NCBI GenBank assembly: GCA_016794505.1 | Contig: JAEUJZ010000170.1 | Location: 1 to 53,170, forward strand | From: Myxococcales bacterium | GTDB taxonomy: Bacteria; Myxococcota_A; Polyangia; Palsa-1104; JAEUJZ01 | Reading direction: 5' to 3' | Length of the DNA stretch: 53,170 nucleotides | Part shown: positions 26,553 through 35,482 of the stretch, in pieces | Numbering within the stretch: position 1 is the first letter of the stretch | Layout: the number at the start of each line of letters is the position of its first letter | Made by a program: the position numbers and the translations under genes | The notes under the pieces: generated by a model | What the model was told of the DNA's origin: nothing | Databases searched by the model: none | Seen by the model: only the letters and a program-made list of their open reading frames with translations

Positions 26553-29500
26553 ATGGGCATCCTACAGTCGAAAATAATGAAGCTGTCTTTGTCCGATGTT
26601 CGACGGAACATCGCTCGATCAGGGTGCGGATTTCCGTTCTGGATATTTCTCGCGCTTCTGCATCCCATGGGCACGCAAGCCCAGACAACCCAGGACTTGG
26701 GCGTTGCCGAGGCGAGCGCTGCGAACACGGCTTCCGGAAACGCACAGGATGGCGGCCCAGCTGCCTTGTCTGATTCCAGCCCAGCGGCCCGGATCCGTGC
26801 TCTGCTGGCAGGCACACTCGACCCAACCGTAGTCGCCCAGTCGCTCTTTGACGTCCCCCTTCACAACGAAGAAGCGATGCGGATAGAGACAGTGCGGCTG
26901 CGGGCCTTGCGGCGATCTCTGCAGGGGGCGCCGTTGGATTGCGGTGACACAGAGGCCAAGCGCCGCGATACGCGCGAGTCCTTGACCTTGCCGGACGCCG
27001 GACTGTCCATGTCCGATTCCGAGGTGATGGAGGGTCCGCAGTGGAAAGAACGCCAGGCACTAGACCAGGCACGTCTCGACTTCTACGAACTGCCGGTGAA
27101 ACGCCGGCTGGTAGTTCTGGCCTTGCATGCTCAGCGCGTCGCGGCGGCGGTCGCTGCACAGCAACAGGAATCGGATGCGCAGCGGCGCATCCAGCAGGCC
27201 ACCGCCGAACGGCAGCAAGCACTGGACGCCGCCAAACGGGCGCGCTCAGAGGCTGAACGCCTGGTTGCGGAGGAACTCGCACGTCTATTGGGAATCGAAC
27301 AGCAGCTGTCTGTGATGCAGCAGGGCTTCGATACTCGGCGTGCCGAGCGTCAAGCTGCGCGAGACGTACTGCTTGGTTGGCAGCGGCGCGCCCGCGAGGC
27401 ACGGCAAGGAACGTCCGACGACGCGGACAAGACCTATGATTCTCTTCGCCAGACCTTGCGAGATGCCCGAGCGGCCCTGGCCATAGCGCTGGATCAAGTG
27501 GACTCGGGGCGCAGCCAGATCCCCGACCTAGGCCCAGATCCATTCGCAAAGTGGACGTCCGACATCAGTACAGACGCCGTACGCAAGCAGCGCGATGTGC
27601 TTGAGCAATCCACGAAGAAGCTCACAGATTGGGAGAGACGAGATCGAGAGGAACGTGCCGCGGATCTGATGAATGCGATCGATACGCTCAATCGTGAGCG
27701 CTTGGAGCTGCTGGACTACCTATCCTCCAGCAAGAGGGGGGCAGTTACCGGATTCACCGGGGCCGGACTGGATCAGGCTCGCTCAGAGCTGCGCCACTTG
27801 CTGCTGGTCCTTCGATACCATCGCCATGTCAGCAGCCGCTGGCTCGGGTCACTTCAAAAACCGGATATCGGGCTGCGCAGCGCTCTTTGGCACATCCTGG
27901 CAGTGCTTGTACCCTGGGCTCTGGTCGGCGGGCTGTACTTGTGGTGGCGGCGGCGTGCTCCGCAGGCATTGGCGCATATCGAAGCCCGCGTCGAGCAGGC
28001 CGATCGCGAAGCGCGTCTATCAAAGCCAAGCGTCGTCCTGCAGATGGTCCGGTTTGGGATCGCGATCCATGTCCCAGTCCAGCGAATTGCTCTTTTCCTA
28101 TTTCTGACATGGCTGATCCCCGATGGGTCCCGAGCACTCCTGGAAGTGCAGCTGCTGCTGGTTATCGCGGGTTGGATTTTGACGGGTGGCCTGGTGGTTG
28201 GCGCGATCAACGCGGTGTTTGAGATCGAGTCCACAACGCGCGCCGACACGGGGAACGCTTCCCTAAGGTTGCGGTCCTTGCGGCTGGCCGGTCGCGTGGT
28301 CGTGGCCTTTGCCCTGATCTTGCTGATAGGCGACCGTCTGGTTGGGCAGGGAACAGTATACCGCTGGATCTTCTCAACGTGCTGGGTCGCGGCCATTCCC
28401 ATCTTCCTGGTCTTGATTCGCTGGTGGCGAGAGACAGTCTTCCAACGCGTCGAACGAGTCCGGCGAAGATCGCCGCTGCAGCGCTGGGTGCTGAGTCATC
28501 GCCGGGGGTGGGCCAGCTTTGCGGCAGCGACCGTCGCTGGCGTTCACCTATTCGGTACCGGCGCGGTTCGACTGCTACAAGGCTGGGCCGCACGGTTTGG
28601 CTCGGTCCGTCGGATTCACGCGTATTTCTTCCGACGGGAACTCGACAAGCTAGGCGCCGAACGGGCGGCGACCACTCTAGATCCCCTGCCAGCTGATCTA
28701 TTCGAACAGCTAGGACCAGATCGCGTGTCTACGGAGTGGATTGAGCCCTTGCCACAGCCTGTGGTGGCTGACGTAATCCAGCGAATCCAGAATCGGCAGG
28801 GGGGAATTTTCGCCGTAGTCGGAGCCAGAGGAGCGGGCAAGACAACGCTGCTTGGCCACCTGGGACAACAGGGGAGGGCAGCCCTTCACGTGGGCTGCGC
28901 CGAATCGCGAGGACTGGATGCCCTGCGGACCCGGATGCTGACGCTGGCCGGGCTGGCACCGACCACCTCGCTAGAGTGCTTCGGGGAGTGGGCCGATGAT
29001 GCCGAGCATGGCGTGTCTGTTGTCTTGCTGGATGACCTCCAGACGCACGTGGCCACCGCGATGGGAGGACTTGAACACTTTGACCAACTGATGGCGCTGG
29101 CCCAGCGTCGCAGCAAGCACGCGGTCTGGGTGCTGGCGATCGATGAATTCATCTGGCCTTTCTTGAGGCGTGCGCGCGGGACCCAGCCGATATTCGATGA
29201 CGTCATTGCCCTGGCGCCCTGGAGCGAAGAGAGAATCGGACAGCTGCTGGACCAACGGACAGCCGACACTGGGCTGACGGCGACGTTCGAGGACCTGCTG
29301 GAAGAGCTACCCAGCAACGCGGATGAGCTAGACCGCCAGGATGCGCTGCGAGCGCGTCAGGTCGCCTACTATCGGCTGCTTTGGGATCATGCGAATGGCA
29401 ATCCGGGGATTGCGCTGCACCTGTGGCGAATTGCGCTCCGGCTCGATAGGGATGGCATTGGCCATGTGCAGCGGCTGCAGACGCCTCCGGCGGCCCAGCT

Positions 29501-29741
29501 AGACCTATTGCCCGACCCTGCCCTGTTCACGCTCCGCGCGATCCTTCAGCGCTCGCAAGCGGCGGCAACGGACGTCGTCCTGGCTACGCAGCTACGTGCG
29601 TCGGATGTCGCAGATACCCTGCGCTATGCGCTGGCCCGCGGCTATCTGGTTGAACAGGACGGTCTGGTCCGTGTGAGCTGGACGTGGCTCTCAACCGTCG
29701 TGCGCTTCCTTGAACGTCGCCATTTACTGGTGGTCCGATGA
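26553..29741 (+). CDS. MscK-like membrane protein with C-terminal P-loop ATPase domain
   Basis: About 1062 residues. Start uncertain (TTG 26541, ATG 26553 or ATG 26577, the last giving a clean signal peptide ending MGTQAQ). A periplasmic helical/coiled-coil region follows to about 400 (Ala/Gln/Arg-rich, AERQQALDAAKRARSEAERL), as in the N-terminal part of MscK/MscM channels. Six or so membrane helices span about 445-665 (ALWHILAVLVPWALVGGLYLWW; LLLVIAGWILTGGLVVGAI; WIFSTCWVAAIPIFLVLIRWW). There is no MscS pore or beta domain. Instead the cytosolic end has a Walker A GARGAGKTTLL (about 757), Walker B VVLLDDLQ (about 824) and a helical C-terminus. The stop overlaps the start of an MscS gene by 4 bases. 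Likely a membrane ATPase partner of that channel. Confidence 0.8.
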   Translation: MGILQSKIMKLSLSDVRRNIARSGCGFPFWIFLALLHPMGTQAQTTQDLGVAEASAANTASGNAQDGGPAALSDSSPAARIRALLAGTLDPTVVAQSLFDVPLHNEEAMRIETVRLRALRRSLQGAPLDCGDTEAKRRDTRESLTLPDAGLSMSDSEVMEGPQWKERQALDQARLDFYELPVKRRLVVLALHAQRVAAAVAAQQQESDAQRRIQQATAERQQALDAAKRARSEAERLVAEELARLLGIEQQLSVMQQGFDTRRAERQAARDVLLGWQRRAREARQGTSDDADKTYDSLRQTLRDARAALAIALDQVDSGRSQIPDLGPDPFAKWTSDISTDAVRKQRDVLEQSTKKLTDWERRDREERAADLMNAIDTLNRERLELLDYLSSSKRGAVTGFTGAGLDQARSELRHLLLVLRYHRHVSSRWLGSLQKPDIGLRSALWHILAVLVPWALVGGLYLWWRRRAPQALAHIEARVEQADREARLSKPSVVLQMVRFGIAIHVPVQRIALFLFLTWLIPDGSRALLEVQLLLVIAGWILTGGLVVGAINAVFEIESTTRADTGNASLRLRSLRLAGRVVVAFALILLIGDRLVGQGTVYRWIFSTCWVAAIPIFLVLIRWWRETVFQRVERVRRRSPLQRWVLSHRRGWASFAAATVAGVHLFGTGAVRLLQGWAARFGSVRRIHAYFFRRELDKLGAERAATTLDPLPADLFEQLGPDRVSTEWIEPLPQPVVADVIQRIQNRQGGIFAVVGARGAGKTTLLGHLGQQGRAALHVGCAESRGLDALRTRMLTLAGLAPTTSLECFGEWADDAEHGVSVVLLDDLQTHVATAMGGLEHFDQLMALAQRRSKHAVWVLAIDEFIWPFLRRARGTQPIFDDVIALAPWSEERIGQLLDQRTADTGLTATFEDLLEELPSNADELDRQDALRARQVAYYRLLWDHANGNPGIALHLWRIALRLDRDGIGHVQRLQTPPAAQLDLLPDPALFTLRAILQRSQAAATDVVLATQLRASDVADTLRYALARGYLVEQDGLVRVSWTWLSTVVRFLERRHLLVVR

Positions 29742-30697
29742 AAACAATATTGCGATCCCGTATGGCCCGCCGCCGCATGCTGCGGGCCGTCCGTCTGTCT
29801 GGGAGTGCGCTGATACTGATGTTTCCCGCCATGGCCTTGGCGCAGGACCCCCAGGATTTTGGTCGCCTGGCCGAGTTTATTCGCTGGGGCGGGGTGGCCC
29901 TGTCGCTGCCCCTTATCAGCGGCGCGATGGTGGTGCTGCGCGTATTGGAGAACCTTGGCAACCGCCTGAGCAATCGCTTCACCAGCCGGCGTCCAACCAT
30001 CCAGAAGTTTGAGTCAGTGGCCCGCTTCGTCGTCTATTTGGCGACGGTCGCGGTGTGCACGGGAATGAGTATCCGGCTAGATCCCACAGCCCTGACTGTG
30101 GTCGGGGGCGCACTGGCGTTTGCTGTCGGCTTTGCCATGCGCGATCTAGTGGCGGCGTTTATTGCTGGCATAACGATCATGTTCGACCGCCCGTTTCAGG
30201 TCGGCGACCGCGTCGAGTACGCCGGGCAGTATGGCGACATCATCAAGATCGGCCTGCGCAGCGTGCGCATGAACACGCTGGACCACAACATCATCACCAT
30301 CCCGAACAACAAGGTCCTGACCGATGTGACTTCGAGCAGCAACTACGGCGCTCTGGAGATGCAAGTCGCCATGGACTTCTACATCGGGGCGGATCAGGAC
30401 GCCAGGCTCGCGGCAGAGCTGATCCGAGAAGCCTGCCTTACCAGTCCCTACGTGTTCCTAGAGCAGCCGGTTCCAATCCTGGCCAAGCAGGTCATTCTTC
30501 AGGACTACGTCGCGGTTCATCTGAAGGCCCGCCCCTACGTCTTTGACTGCAAGCACGAGAAGCCCTTCGAGACGGACGTGCATTTCCGTGTCCTGGATGC
30601 CTTCCGTAGTCACGGCATTCTGCCGCCCGCCGTACTGCACAGGCCGCTGAATTCGGAAGCTGCGGCAGACCGAGCGGCGCAGAAAAAAGGGAGCTGA
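29738..30697 (+). CDS. MscS-family channel coupled to the ATPase gene
   Basis: 319 residues. Its ATG overlaps the upstream TGA (ATGA), so translation is coupled. A signal-like N-terminal helix ends in MALAQDPQD. Helices at about 45-65 and 90-110, then the pore helix LTVVGGALAFAVGFAMRDLV and beta domain FQVGDRVEYAGQYGDIIKIG, LRSVRMNTLDHNIITIPNNK. The family core is complete, so this is a functional channel candidate in its own right, while its partner supplies the large periplasmic and ATPase parts. The C-terminal tail is short and charged. Confidence 0.88.
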   Translation: MKTILRSRMARRRMLRAVRLSGSALILMFPAMALAQDPQDFGRLAEFIRWGGVALSLPLISGAMVVLRVLENLGNRLSNRFTSRRPTIQKFESVARFVVYLATVAVCTGMSIRLDPTALTVVGGALAFAVGFAMRDLVAAFIAGITIMFDRPFQVGDRVEYAGQYGDIIKIGLRSVRMNTLDHNIITIPNNKVLTDVTSSSNYGALEMQVAMDFYIGADQDARLAAELIREACLTSPYVFLEQPVPILAKQVILQDYVAVHLKARPYVFDCKHEKPFETDVHFRVLDAFRSHGILPPAVLHRPLNSEAAADRAAQKKGS

Positions 30698-30784
30698 TTG
30701 CCCGGATGCTTGCGTCATGCACACACGGGCCGGCTAGTCCCTAGGTGCCGACGTTCCCCCGACGGTGCCAGATCCTGGTGCGAC

Positions 30785-31237
30785 TTAGGAATCGATGACT
30801 TCCACGGAGTCGAGTTCCCCCGCGTCTTCGGTAATCCGCAGCAGGTCTCGCACCAAGCCCCCAAAGACATCGCCCAGCGTCTGACTATTCGCGGTCACCC
30901 AGGGCAGCGAGACATCGGCAGGCAGGAGCGTCGTCGGTGGCCCAATCGGCAGGACTGAATCGAAGCGGATGACGGCCTGCGTCCTTGCGCTGATGGCTAG
31001 CTGACTGGTTGGAAACTCTAGAAGCGCGGCTGCGGCCTTTTCCATGTCGCTGTGCAGCGCTTTCGCATTGATCTTGATCGAGCTACCGCCGAGAGCGGCA
31101 GCGGCGGCATAGATGCTGACAAATTGCAGCGATGGCCCCCCCTGATCCAGATGATGCAGGATGTTGTCGCGCAAAAGAGCGAAGCGAATCCAAGGCGTCT
31201 CGCAAGTCCCAGCGTTGCCAACAAAGGTCATGCTCAT
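30785..31237 (-). CDS. Hypothetical cytosolic protein
   Basis: 150 residues from the ATG at 31237, which has GGGAGAG upstream. No signal peptide or membrane segment. Segments such as WIRFALLRDNILHHLDQG, AALGGSSIKINAKALHSDME and TSQLAISARTQAVIRFDS look like a compact alpha/beta protein, and it ends with an acidic tail (ITEDAGELDSVEVIDS). Not recognised. It is convergent with the MscS gene at 29738 (87-base gap). Confidence 0.6.
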   Translation of the reverse strand: MSMTFVGNAGTCETPWIRFALLRDNILHHLDQGGPSLQFVSIYAAAAALGGSSIKINAKALHSDMEKAAAALLEFPTSQLAISARTQAVIRFDSVLPIGPPTTLLPADVSLPWVTANSQTLGDVFGGLVRDLLRITEDAGELDSVEVIDS

Positions 31238-31721
31238 GGTGCCACTCTCCCATCCTGTCATAGTCTCTAAAGGGCCCGCCGCGCCGAAGGGCTAGTTGGA
31301 TCCGCGGACAGGTTAGCACGGCGTTCAACGGCCCCCGCAGCGTAATCACCCGGGCAGCGGCGCCACGCCGGTCGATCCGTCTGACGCCACCGGGGATAAG
31401 GATGCCGTACCCGCGCCCCGAAGGGGCTTGTCTGTCGCCATCGACTTACCGCGTTTCCCCGGGCCATGGGGACCGGAGCAGGGTCTGCGAAGTACTTTGC
31501 TACACATCTGTGCGACGAAGAGCTGGCACAGGGAAGCCTCATCCCGTTGCTCCTCTCACGTGTTGATATTCTAGATATCTCATCCATAAATTTCGCTATG
31601 GTGAATATTTATTCTACCTCCTAGCATGAACGCCATGGATACGCGGAAGCGAAGAGCCGAGCATCGAAGGCATCCGGAGCGCCGTCTTCGCTGAGTGACT
31701 GCGCAGGGGAGGAACTAGCCC
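31238..31721. other. Intergenic with AT-rich promoter-like patch
   Basis: About 480 bases without a gene. The part to 31540 is GC-rich and featureless to my eye. Around 31562-31622 it turns AT-rich, with GATAT-TCTAG-ATATC (31564-31578), a 5-bp dyad, and GGTGAATATTTATTCTACC shortly before the secreted protein gene at 31722. The patch resembles the upstream regions of the Usp genes. Confidence 0.4.
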
Positions 31722-32480
31722 ATGTTTTACCCATCTCACGGGATGTTGAATCACCGCAGCCTACTTTTGGGCTGCATCGTGGCCGTCGCGATTCCCTGCA
31801 CCGCGGCGTCCCAGCACTGCCGGGCTCGATACAGCGATGCCTTTCAGCTAGTCGGCACGCGCCATTTCTTGGGGCAGAACACGACCGAGATCGCGCGTGG
31901 CGTCGATGCGCTGTTTGGGCCACGGCAGGATGCGTGCGGCGAAGCCGGCTATCGCATGTTTGTGCAGCAGTTCAGTTTGTTCGCGAAGACTGCGATGCGC
32001 CTCAAGGGCGCCGAGCAGGAGGGGGCTCTGATCGCCGCGCAAGAGATTCTGAAGCGCTGGCCGCTGCGCGTTCGCTGGGATGGGCCGCAGGACCGCGGCA
32101 CGCTACTCAACCAGCTCCGATCGGACTTGGCGGTGCTATCTGCCGAGGTCGGCACGACACCGCCGGTCCAGGCGCTGCTCACCACGCTCGCCAGCCTGCA
32201 GTCCCCCCGGCCTGTCCCGAAAACGGTGACGCTGGATGAAAGTGCGCTGCAAGTCGTCGTCCCAGAAGTGCCCCTGCCGGCTTGGGCAGTCGTCGCGCTG
32301 CACGAAGTAGACGAGCACCTGCAGCGTCGCGAGGTTGGAACCGCGCGCAACAAGATCGCACTGGTTCTGGAGTGGCTCAAGCTGGTTGGCAAAGGAACAC
32401 CTCCGGCAGACATTCATGTGGTCCCAACTCCAGCGACAACGGGCACCCCGCCCGCGGTCAGCCGAGTGCCAGCACGCTGA
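31722..32480 (+). CDS. Secreted hypothetical protein
   Basis: 252 residues; GGGGAGGAACTAGCCC precedes the ATG. The N-terminus is a signal peptide (MLNHRSLLLGCIVAVAIPCTAAS-QHC). The mature part is helical: FGPRQDACGEAGYRMFVQQF, LLNQLRSDLAVLSAEVGT, AWAVVALHEVDEHLQRREV, ARNKIALVLEWLKLVGKG, and it ends in a Pro/Thr-rich tail. Two cysteines (one after the cut site, one near residue 72) could form a disulphide. Family and function unknown; probably periplasmic. Confidence 0.65.
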   Translation: MFYPSHGMLNHRSLLLGCIVAVAIPCTAASQHCRARYSDAFQLVGTRHFLGQNTTEIARGVDALFGPRQDACGEAGYRMFVQQFSLFAKTAMRLKGAEQEGALIAAQEILKRWPLRVRWDGPQDRGTLLNQLRSDLAVLSAEVGTTPPVQALLTTLASLQSPRPVPKTVTLDESALQVVVPEVPLPAWAVVALHEVDEHLQRREVGTARNKIALVLEWLKLVGKGTPPADIHVVPTPATTGTPPAVSRVPAR

Positions 32481-32706
32481 CCCATCTCGCAGCGGCGATG
32501 GCAGGCGATGGCGCGATTGGAGCAACTAGGGGCTTCCTACGACCCATCAGCGCCTGAGCAACGGTGGCGGCATGAACACCCCAGCATCCAGAAGAACGTG
32601 ACGCGGCCAAGGCTTCCTGACACTGGACGCTCCAATGCTTCGAAGCCGGACGAATTGCAGAGCCGGGTCGCCAGCAGAAGTGAAAACGGGACGGCTCCGA
32701 TGCAGT

Positions 32707-33888
32707 CTACAGCCAGCGATAGCCCGCAAGCAGCAGCTTTCCGCCGATTTCCCGGGCTCGATCGACCAACCCGGCTGGCTTTGGAGCAGACGATAGCTGC
32801 ACCGAAGCCGCCAGATCTTCTTCAAAGGAGCGGTCCATCGCCTGCCCAAGCTTCCGGTCATCAATCGCGACGTTGCACTCAAGGTTGAAGGCCCACGAGA
32901 GCGCATCTAGGTTGTGACTGCCGACGGTCACCCACCTGGAGTCCACGACGGCGGTCTTGGCGTGAAGAAAACCGTTTTGGTAGGCATAGACCGATATTCC
33001 GTGCTTCAGCAGGTAGCGGATCGCGGGCGCGGCCACCACGTTTGCCAAAAACACGTCGCTGTGCAACGGCAACAGGATACGCACCCGTACACCACTGCGA
33101 TGCGCGCGCAGCAGTGCCTGAACAAACAGCAGACGCGGGGCAAAGTAAGCGGCAGTGATGTCGATCGAATGCTGCGCCCTTCTGATGGCCCACAAGTACA
33201 TGCGGCGAATGACGCGCCCACTGCGATGCTGTGGATGGTTGGCGAGTAGCACCAGTCGCGGCCCGACGGTGGCGATTGGGCGAGCGCCATGGATGGCCGG
33301 CAGCTCGCGCAGATATTTCCAAGTCTGGTCAAAGAGCCCCGCCGCCGCCGCCGCCGCTTCGGACCCATAGAGCCGCAGCGCGGTGTCGCGCCACGCAGCG
33401 CCGCCTTGCGAGTGGGGTAGCCACGGCGCGGCAAGATTCAGCCCTCCCACATACACGATCCTTCGATCAACACACAGGACCTTCCTGTGGTCGCGCGAGA
33501 CAAGAGAACGCCACAACGGCGCACCAGCCGGTTCAGCGGAAGAATGAAAAGGGGACACCTGACCACCAGCCGCCAACAGCTCATCCCAAAATCCAGCGGG
33601 CAGCTCCAGACTGCCAAATGCATCACAGACCACTCGTACCAGGCAGCCACGCCGGGCCGCGGCGGTGAGCGCGCCGCGAAAGACACGACCGACCGCATCG
33701 TTCCCGGTCCAGTACATCTCTAGAGACACCTCGCGCTTCGCCTGCGCAATGTCCGCCAGCATGGCAGGAAAGACCGTCTCCCCGTCCCTAAGCAGGGTGA
33801 TGTCATGCCCGTCTACTTGCGTCGTGGCAAGGCCATGCGGAACGGCGGCAGGGTCTTTGTAGGCTGGCTGATCGGTCATGGTTGCCAA
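32707..33888 (-). CDS. Phospholipase D superfamily protein, cardiolipin-synthase-like
   Basis: 393 residues with two HKD motifs: SRDHRKVLCVDRRIVYVGGLN (HxKx4D plus downstream GG-N) and GFLHAKTAVVDSRWVTVGSHN. The pairing and the length match ClsB-type cardiolipin synthases, which join phosphatidyl groups to make cardiolipin at the inner membrane. No N-terminal membrane helices are present, again like ClsB. VSLEMYWTGNDAVGRVF and RRAQHSIDITAAYFAPR are the conserved strands before each motif. Activity on nucleic acid or other phosphodiesters is the alternative. Cardiolipin synthesis fits osmotic-stress context. Start 33888 or the ATG at 33879. Confidence 0.85.
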   Translation of the reverse strand: MATMTDQPAYKDPAAVPHGLATTQVDGHDITLLRDGETVFPAMLADIAQAKREVSLEMYWTGNDAVGRVFRGALTAAARRGCLVRVVCDAFGSLELPAGFWDELLAAGGQVSPFHSSAEPAGAPLWRSLVSRDHRKVLCVDRRIVYVGGLNLAAPWLPHSQGGAAWRDTALRLYGSEAAAAAAGLFDQTWKYLRELPAIHGARPIATVGPRLVLLANHPQHRSGRVIRRMYLWAIRRAQHSIDITAAYFAPRLLFVQALLRAHRSGVRVRILLPLHSDVFLANVVAAPAIRYLLKHGISVYAYQNGFLHAKTAVVDSRWVTVGSHNLDALSWAFNLECNVAIDDRKLGQAMDRSFEEDLAASVQLSSAPKPAGLVDRAREIGGKLLLAGYRWL

Positions 33889-34275
33889 GTCGAGGACTGG
33901 ACTAGACCATCATCATAGTGCGCATCACGCAGCCTCTGCAGCGGTTCATGCTGTGAGTCCTCTTGGGCGCGACCAATTTGCGCGGGGAGCGTGAAATCGA
34001 ACCATAGCGCGAACGCGTCGCTGTTGCCGGCCAGAGTTTGCAGCGCGTGGCCGTGGTGGGCGTAGGGCAGCATGAAGCGATGCCGCGTCGGCGAAAGCGC
34101 TGCCAGGTCGATCATGCAGCCCAGCGCGCCCCTCGTTGAATGGCCGGTCGGAAGTGGGCCTTCAGCGCCACGCTTCCGCAGAGAGAGGCGGGAAGCTCCC
34201 CCGACACAATGCCGGTCCAGCGTTCCAGGGGGCCAAGGAAGTTGCCGCAGAGGCCCTGGCCGTACAGGTTCTACG
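33876..34275 (-). pseudogene. Possible frameshifted remnant of a gene
   Basis: Two protein-like stretches on the minus strand lie in adjacent frames and join near 34115-34130: GNFLGPLERWTGIVSGELP through SLCGSVALKAHFRP, then LGCMIDLAALSPTRHRFMLP through HGHALQTLAGNSDAFALWFD to a stop at 33876, which overlaps the start of the phospholipase gene. The upstream piece begins right after a TAG. I do not recognise the family. It may be a decayed gene that was once in an operon with the phospholipase, or chance. Confidence 0.3.
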
Positions 34276-34379
34276 GGGATCGATTGCCCAGCCGGTGCAG
34301 AGGTGCCCCTTGCGCCGTCGGCTGCCACGCGGGTCCCAAGATCACATCGCTGGGCGCTCACAAGACCCGGACGATCACG

Positions 34380-35048
34380 ATGGCGTCTTCAGAGCCGGAC
34401 GGGCTGAGCGCCGCACAGATCTGTTCCTCGCTACCGTCTGCGAAGATTGTGGCGGTTTGCACCGCATCGTTCTCGCTCGGAAACGATTATCTTGCGCTGC
34501 AAGAATCGCAGACAAACCCGCCCCCCATGCAGTCCGTGCGCGTCGTTTCGATTCGCCCACACAACGACACCGTGAACGACTGCCACCTGCTCGTGCAGAC
34601 CGGAAGTGGCTTCTACAGTCTTGGCCTGCTGTCTGAAAACGGCTGCGCTTCGCGCGAGCTCACGGTGCAATCGATGGGGAACGCGCGCTCGCCCGCTGTT
34701 CTGCTGCGCATGATCACGCAGCCGGCGACCGTGCTCAGTGGCAAGCTCGACGCGCGCTGGGTTGGCCACAATCAGGAATGGCTCTTTGTCTGCGCGCTCG
34801 ACATGAAGCAGAAGCCTGCCTGCGTTGGCCCGATCGCTCTAGGTCGCGTGCAGCAGCATGCCGTGCATGCGCTCAAGCCCGGCGAGTCCCCCGATTGGGA
34901 CTATCGCCGCCGCCCCGTAATCGACGGCAACGGCACATTGCGCATCGAACCCGAAGGCTGGAAGCTTGGCGAGCCGCTGCCAAACTCAGCGCATCTGGGA
35001 AGTCACGCGCTCCAGTTCTGGCGAAACAACACGCCGCTTGGCCGCTAA
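34380..35048 (+). CDS. Hypothetical protein, possibly 5'-truncated
   Basis: 222 residues if the ATG at 34380 is used; the frame is open further upstream to 34140 but that part is Arg/Pro-rich and not convincing. Protein-like strands occur throughout: SAKIVAVCTASFSLGNDYLA, NDCHLLVQTGSGFYSLGLL, HNQEWLFVCALDMKQKPACV, PIALGRVQQHAVHAL. It has even Cys content and no clear signal peptide or ribosome site, which suggests the true N-terminus is missing or was not recognised. Function unknown. Confidence 0.5.
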   Translation: MASSEPDGLSAAQICSSLPSAKIVAVCTASFSLGNDYLALQESQTNPPPMQSVRVVSIRPHNDTVNDCHLLVQTGSGFYSLGLLSENGCASRELTVQSMGNARSPAVLLRMITQPATVLSGKLDARWVGHNQEWLFVCALDMKQKPACVGPIALGRVQQHAVHALKPGESPDWDYRRRPVIDGNGTLRIEPEGWKLGEPLPNSAHLGSHALQFWRNNTPLGR

Positions 35049-35279
35049 GCGTAATGTCCGTGCCGCCGGGCCGGAATGTCGGCAGCGACCTGTCACACGT
35101 CCCCACAATCCCCCTGCGACTCTCACCGCAGTCAACCACCGACGTAAGCCAACCCACATGATTTACCCCCAAGCATCCGTCCACAGTAGCCAGTGAATTA
35201 ACCCCACCCCGTCGCCACGAAAAAAACGCTGGACAGGTTCAGATCAAGAGATTCTTTTTCTCCGTCGAGAGGGCTTAAT

Positions 35280-35430
35280 CTTTGGGGGCTAAAAAGGGGG
35301 CGGAAGCATGTGCGCAGCAGCACATCTGTCGCCTCTGGGGAACCCTGCCGAAGCTCAGGTGGGACCGCCTCGCTGGTGGTCTGGGTGGCCGATGGGCAGA
35401 GAACCTGAGACCATCCCGGCAGGGTCACGA
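35280..35430. ncRNA. Candidate structured RNA or large inverted-repeat structure
   Basis: Several stems follow each other. Stem 1: ATGTGC (35308) with GCACAT (35320) inside an outer GGCG/CGCC pair. Stem 2: ACCCTGCCG (35342-35350) with CGGCAGGGT (35417-35425), 9 perfect pairs, enclosing CTCAGGT (35354-35360) with ACCTGAG (35403-35409) and an inner GACC/GGTC hairpin. A T-rich stretch (ATTCTTTTTCTCC) lies at about 35251. The region sits between two convergent genes and no ORF there is credible. It does not match riboswitch, 6S, SRP, tmRNA or RNase P consensus that I know. Strand is not determined. Confidence 0.4.
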
Positions 35431-35482
35431 CATGCCGAAACACAGCCACGCTATAGCCATTATGTCGATAAATCAGTTCGCG

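Noticed and set aside
26482..27549. 355-residue minus-strand open frame
   Set aside because: Antisense shadow of the ATPase gene, rich in Arg and Pro and without a ribosome site.
35280..35430. Known riboswitch or 6S/SRP/tmRNA/RNase P RNA
   Set aside because: The conserved core sequences of those classes are absent; kept only as an unclassified structured candidate.
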